Part shown: positions 60,560-64,000 of the stretch, piece after piece
Layout: every line of letters begins with the position of its first letter
How positions within the stretch are numbered: the first letter of the stretch is position 1
Assembly (NCBI GenBank): GCA_037501455.1
Contig: CM074858.1
Span: 16,294,501-16,358,500, forward strand
Direction of reading: 5' to 3'
DNA: 64,000 nucleotides
Source: Lantana camara
Taxonomy: Eukaryota; Streptophyta; Magnoliopsida; Lamiales; Verbenaceae
Made by a program: the position numbers and the translations under genes
Notes under the pieces: model-generated
Databases searched by the model: none
Seen by the model: only the letters and a program-made list of their open reading frames with translations
What the model was told of the DNA's origin: nothing

Positions 60560-61530
60560 GGCTTTCCTAATTTTCCCCCAACTTTTCTTTTTTCCTTGGG
60601 TCCCGGTCTCTTTGGGCATGTATCATACTGGTGATCAGGGGTTCCACACCATAAACATGTGCTAGCTTTCTTTCAGCACTCTTGTTCAGTGTGTCCCGGC
60701 TTGTGACAGTATTCACAAGTGATCTCTTCTTGAGGATTGGACCGGACTGACTGAGGTTTTTGCTGAGCTGGTGTCGGTTTCTTTCCAAATTTTTGACTTG
60801 GCGGTCCAGCAGGACGCTTTATCCCTTGAGAAGGCTTATTTTGAGGGGGACCAGGGTGATTGGCTGCCAAGCGAATATTTTTATGTGCTGCTTCGATTTT
60901 TAGGGATTTGTCTACTGCCTTGTTATAAGATTCAATATCCAACAAAGCTAAAGCCCATCGAAGGTCTGGCTTGAGTCCATCAATGAATCGCTTGGTTTTT
61001 CGTCATTCATCATTCAGAATATGTGGAACGTATTATATCAGTCTTACGAATTTTGCCTCGTATTCAGCCACTGACATGTATCCCTAAGTTAAACTCATGA
61101 ATTCAGCCTCTTGAGTTTCCCTTATCACTTGAGGGATATATTTATTCTGAAACTCCTTTACGAACTCTGTCCAATTGTAATCAGTCTGGTTTTCTATCCA
61201 GGTTTGTTTGACATGTTTCCACCAACTTAAAGAGGGTCCTTCTAAGAGGAAGGCTGCGTACTGTACTCGTTCTCGTTCCTCGGGAAATATATCCATAGCT
61301 TCATAAATCTTTTCTAAGCTAGCTATCCAATTTTCGGCCTTCAAACCATTAGGTTCTCCAAAGAATTTTGGGGGATTCATTCGGAGAAACCTTTCTAATG
61401 ATCATTTGTAGAATTATGCCCAGGTGTACAAGTACGGATGAACTATCTTAGGGCTTCTACGAGCTCTGGATGTCCTGGTGGGTCCGACGGTGATGGTGAG
61501 ATGTTACGTGAAGTTCTTCGTAGAGGCATT
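60560..61530 (-). pseudogene. gag: Element F Gag, disrupted
   Basis: It starts at an ATG near 61530 (MPLRRTSRN). The gag core lies at 61084-61380 (PPKFFGEPNG, LSWWKHVKQ, EFQNKYIPQ), then a basic linker and two CCHC knuckles (CEYCHKPGHTEQEC near 60690, and a second near 60620-60660). Stops fall where the family has Gln or Arg: a TAG after FMSLT, a TAA before YVPHI, a TGA in the next block, and a TGA right after knuckle 1. All fit C-to-T changes. The two-knuckle pattern matches gag of elements A and D. Confidence 0.85.
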
Positions 61531-61995
61531 TTGAAGCTGAAATCTCAATCACATAGGAAATATAATGCATGTGGGGTAAAAGAGTTTCAGAGATTTTCAC
61601 AGAACAGTAATATTCAAATAATATGAATCATCAAACATAAAGCGCATAAAGAAATAACATGAGTACTTACGGTCCTGCTGGTATCTTGAAGCAACTCTAA
61701 GACTCATGATGCAAGAAATATAAAGCAACATGAAATAACAGTGTAAAATGATCAAAATAGGTCATATATATATATATATATATATGCATCAAGACTAGTA
61801 AGCTTCAAGAGCTACAAAAGTAAAAGCAAAAAGAGGGGTGGACCCGATCTACCTCAAGTTACACCCTACAAGTACTGTCAATCGCTAAGTCAAAGCTGGT
61901 ACCGTCCGCTGCTACAAAAATGGGGAAGTGACTCCACTAGCCGCTATATACATCCCCCCGATAACTATCCTATGTATTGTATCCCACGATCTAAT
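61531..61995. other. Non-coding segment upstream of F gag
   Basis: This is AT-rich sequence with an (AT)n run at about 61767-61786. On the minus strand, ATTTCAG lies shortly before the gag ATG. No LTR end or primer site was found here. Confidence 0.55.
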
Positions 61996-62737
61996 CTCAA
62001 TCTTCGCCTCCACTCTCTGCCTTGAGATCCACTATACTTGCTGAATCCGGAACCCTAATAGGACTCCACTCCTCGCTAGGCTCAGTACTATCCTCCTCTG
62101 GAACAACCTGAAGTCCATCAGAGCCCTCTCTGTCCTCATCATGCTACCCATGTTCCTCCTCATCCTCAGAATGATCTATAGCTGCTTAAGCCTCATCCTC
62201 TCCGGACTGAGTGAGTCCGGGCTGCATCTCCAGAACCTCCTCTATGACCTGCATGCCATTCAGGTAAAGTGCATCCTCTAGACTACTCCTCATCTGAGCT
62301 CTGTACTGATCATGGATCACAATGGAAGCCTCCCAATCCAAGGTCAAGCTGACTACATCCTTCTCGAGCTCTGCTATGCGTGAAGCCATCTGGGAAATAG
62401 CTATATTGGATGCTGCTAGCTGCTCCCGGGCATGGTCGCGATCTACTGTAGTCTGCCTAGCCATCTCTCGGTTCCTGCTTGCCTCAAGCCTCTATTCTAT
62501 GGTTCTCTGATACTCGTAGAATTATGCATCTCTCTCTGTCTCTCGTAAATGAACCACTCTGTTTGGGTAAGCATACCCTGGAAAGGCCTCCTGGAACTGA
62601 TCCTGACTAAGCTGTCTGATCCTTTGCCAGGGATAAAACCTGGCGCCCCCACTACGAGTAACAACTAATGTCCTAGGAGGCTCGTACTGATCAAACCACT
62701 CTATACTGTCTGGATGTGGAAGCTCACTGTTAGTGTG
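61996..62737 (-). pseudogene. Unknown protein remnant with coiled coil upstream of F gag
   Basis: A long minus-strand frame with a few stops reads as a Trp/Tyr-containing N-terminus (WFDQYEPP, GGARFYPWQRI), then a Glu/Lys/Leu-rich probable coiled coil (62186-62464, IAELEKDVVSLTL) and an acidic tail rich in Glu/Asp. Codon pattern and length suggest a real decayed ORF. It may be an extra ORF of element F or part of another retroelement; the family is not recognised. Confidence 0.5.
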
Positions 62738-64000
62738 TAATTCGTGCCTTGATTGTCTTAATTTTCCCCTTATATTTAACTGAAAATATACTTAATTTGG
62801 CTTAATTATGTCTTTATAGGTCTACTAGAGCTAAAATGAAGGATTAATGCAATGCTGGACTAAAAGAATCGCCAAGTGCAGAAAATGAACTGAGCCATGA
62901 CCGTAAGCCATGATCATCCCTTAAGCTAAGGGTGACGCACCAGAGTCTTTGGCCAACAGTTGCGGCTGACTTTCCTTTCTTGTAACTTGATCCACTTGCA
63001 GTTGCTCTAACTCAGTTTTGTGTGTCTCAAGACTGAAGATTACGATTTTGGGAGTTGCCAAAGCACTTTTGCCTTGGTTTGTGTGCCCAACTTGCAAGAC
63101 TTGGTCTTATAAGCTAGATTTAGAAGAAAAGCAACATATCAGGCTTTGGAAGGCTGGAGAAGAAGCACGCAGCAGCTAGAGCTACTGGAGCATAGCAAGA
63201 ACAGGGGCTGAATCCCCTGTTTCGGCCAAGAGCAAGATTTTCTCTTCCTTTCCTCTTTTTAGTTGAATTTCATGGTTAGAATGTGAAGTACCTTAATATA
63301 TCTTTCGTAGTTCGGTTTGGTTGATTTATTTCCAGTTCTTAATCAGTTTGTTAGGTGAATATTTTGTAAATATGAACAACAACTGAACCTCTTGTTCTAG
63401 TTAAGTTATTTCCAAGATTCATGCTATGATTTATGAGATCTAATTGTTTTCCATGCTTTTGATCCTTGGTATGTTGTATGCATCTGATTTTATTGATATA
63501 GGTATGTTGATAGATGATTGATTTGGCCAATTTATTGTCTTGAACTTACCTTCCAAATCGCATAAACTGAATTGATCTGTAATTGTCAATTTAAGTATGC
63601 TAAAGGTTAACTATCATCGGGGCTTACCTCCATGTTTGCTTGCGTTTGATAGGGTGCATGCACAATAGTTTAAACATTCCAACCTTCTTGAGTTTGTTGG
63701 CTACGGTCGGTGTCCTTTTCGTACTTTAAGGCTGCCTTTAAATTAAATCTTGAGATCGTATCTACAAGGTTGTTTAGTGGTTAGGGAGTTGGTTAACGAT
63801 CGTATCTTGATCACCGAATAAGTTAGAAAGGACGAGGTTGTCAGAGCTTATTGACGCTATAGCCGGTCTACCAATGGATTTTAAGCTTATTTGTGCATCG
63901 ATGATCAAATTGCAAACATGAATCGAAAGAATAACTTGACTAGAGTTCTATTCCGTAATCCTCTTAATTTTATGTTCTTTAGTTAGTATTTAATTTCAGC
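62738..64000. other. Unassigned sequence, possibly retroelement LTR or leader
   Basis: It begins near TGTTAGTGTGTAATTCGTGCC, which could be an LTR start, and runs to the window edge as T-rich non-coding DNA. No partner repeat, primer site or protein is in view, so the call stays open. Confidence 0.35.

Noticed and set aside
62500..62516. CTCTGATAC resembling an inverted tRNA-iMet primer site for element F
   Set aside because: It lies inside the upstream reading frame, matches only 9 bases, and has no adjoining LTR end.
1..64000. Host protein-coding genes
   Set aside because: All frames with recognisable content belong to transposable elements. Remaining frames are short and lack domains or exon structure.

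Overview
This window looks like repeat-dense nuclear DNA from a flowering plant, probably a dicot. It is AT-rich and has no recognisable host gene, rRNA or tRNA gene. The elements are typical plant families: gypsy and copia LTR elements primed by initiator tRNA-Met, an L1-type LINE, hAT elements, a Mutator-type foldback and a short SINE. The sequence does not settle the species.

Layout. 1-3551: AT-rich DNA with a SINE (1125-1242), a non-autonomous hAT element (1514-2874) and a Mutator-type foldback (2924-3287), each with its target-site duplication (TSD). 3552-16035: a cluster of related gypsy LTRs. An inverted LTR fragment is followed by LTR 'B', split by an intact gag-only element 'A' (4468-11176, TSD TATCT), then a degenerate interior and a fragment of a 'D'-type LTR. 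16036-44866: one minus-strand L1-type LINE remnant broken into three pieces by solo LTR 'C' (16089-19733, TSD AGGCA) and by a 23-kb gypsy composite 'G' (21302-44315, TSD TGCTG) with three LTRs and two interiors. G itself carries a hAT element, a truncated copia and solo LTR 'E' (39417-41623, TSD CTGCA). 44867-50323: gag-only element 'D', cut by 'F' (50324 to beyond 61530, minus strand). F is a decayed gypsy element with gag, protease, RT, RNase H and integrase, and its 3' LTR hosts copia 'H' (51498-55125, TSD CTTAC). 62738-64000 is unassigned.

A, B, D and G encode (or retain pieces of) gag but no pol, while their LTRs, tRNA primer sites and polypurine tracts are intact or recognisable. They fit the class called TR-GAG, which must borrow reverse transcriptase and integrase. 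F, the only gypsy element here with pol, has a gag with the same two-zinc-knuckle layout and a similar polypurine tract, so it models the helper. Copy A has LTRs differing by one substitution and one 3-bp repeat unit, so it is very young.

The most unusual signals are in this gag-only group: (1) family-specific clusters of GC-rich palindromes at a matched place in six LTR families, with both arms changed together between families; (2) in A, five tandem hairpins with a constant CGGGGN loop and co-varying stems between gag and the polypurine tract; (3) a small hairpin just before the polypurine tract in A, D and G, with compensatory changes; (4) a splice-donor-like site in the LTRs and an acceptor abutting the gag start codon. 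Together these look like an RNA packaging and expression system for parasitic retrotransposons. That reading is inference from sequence only.
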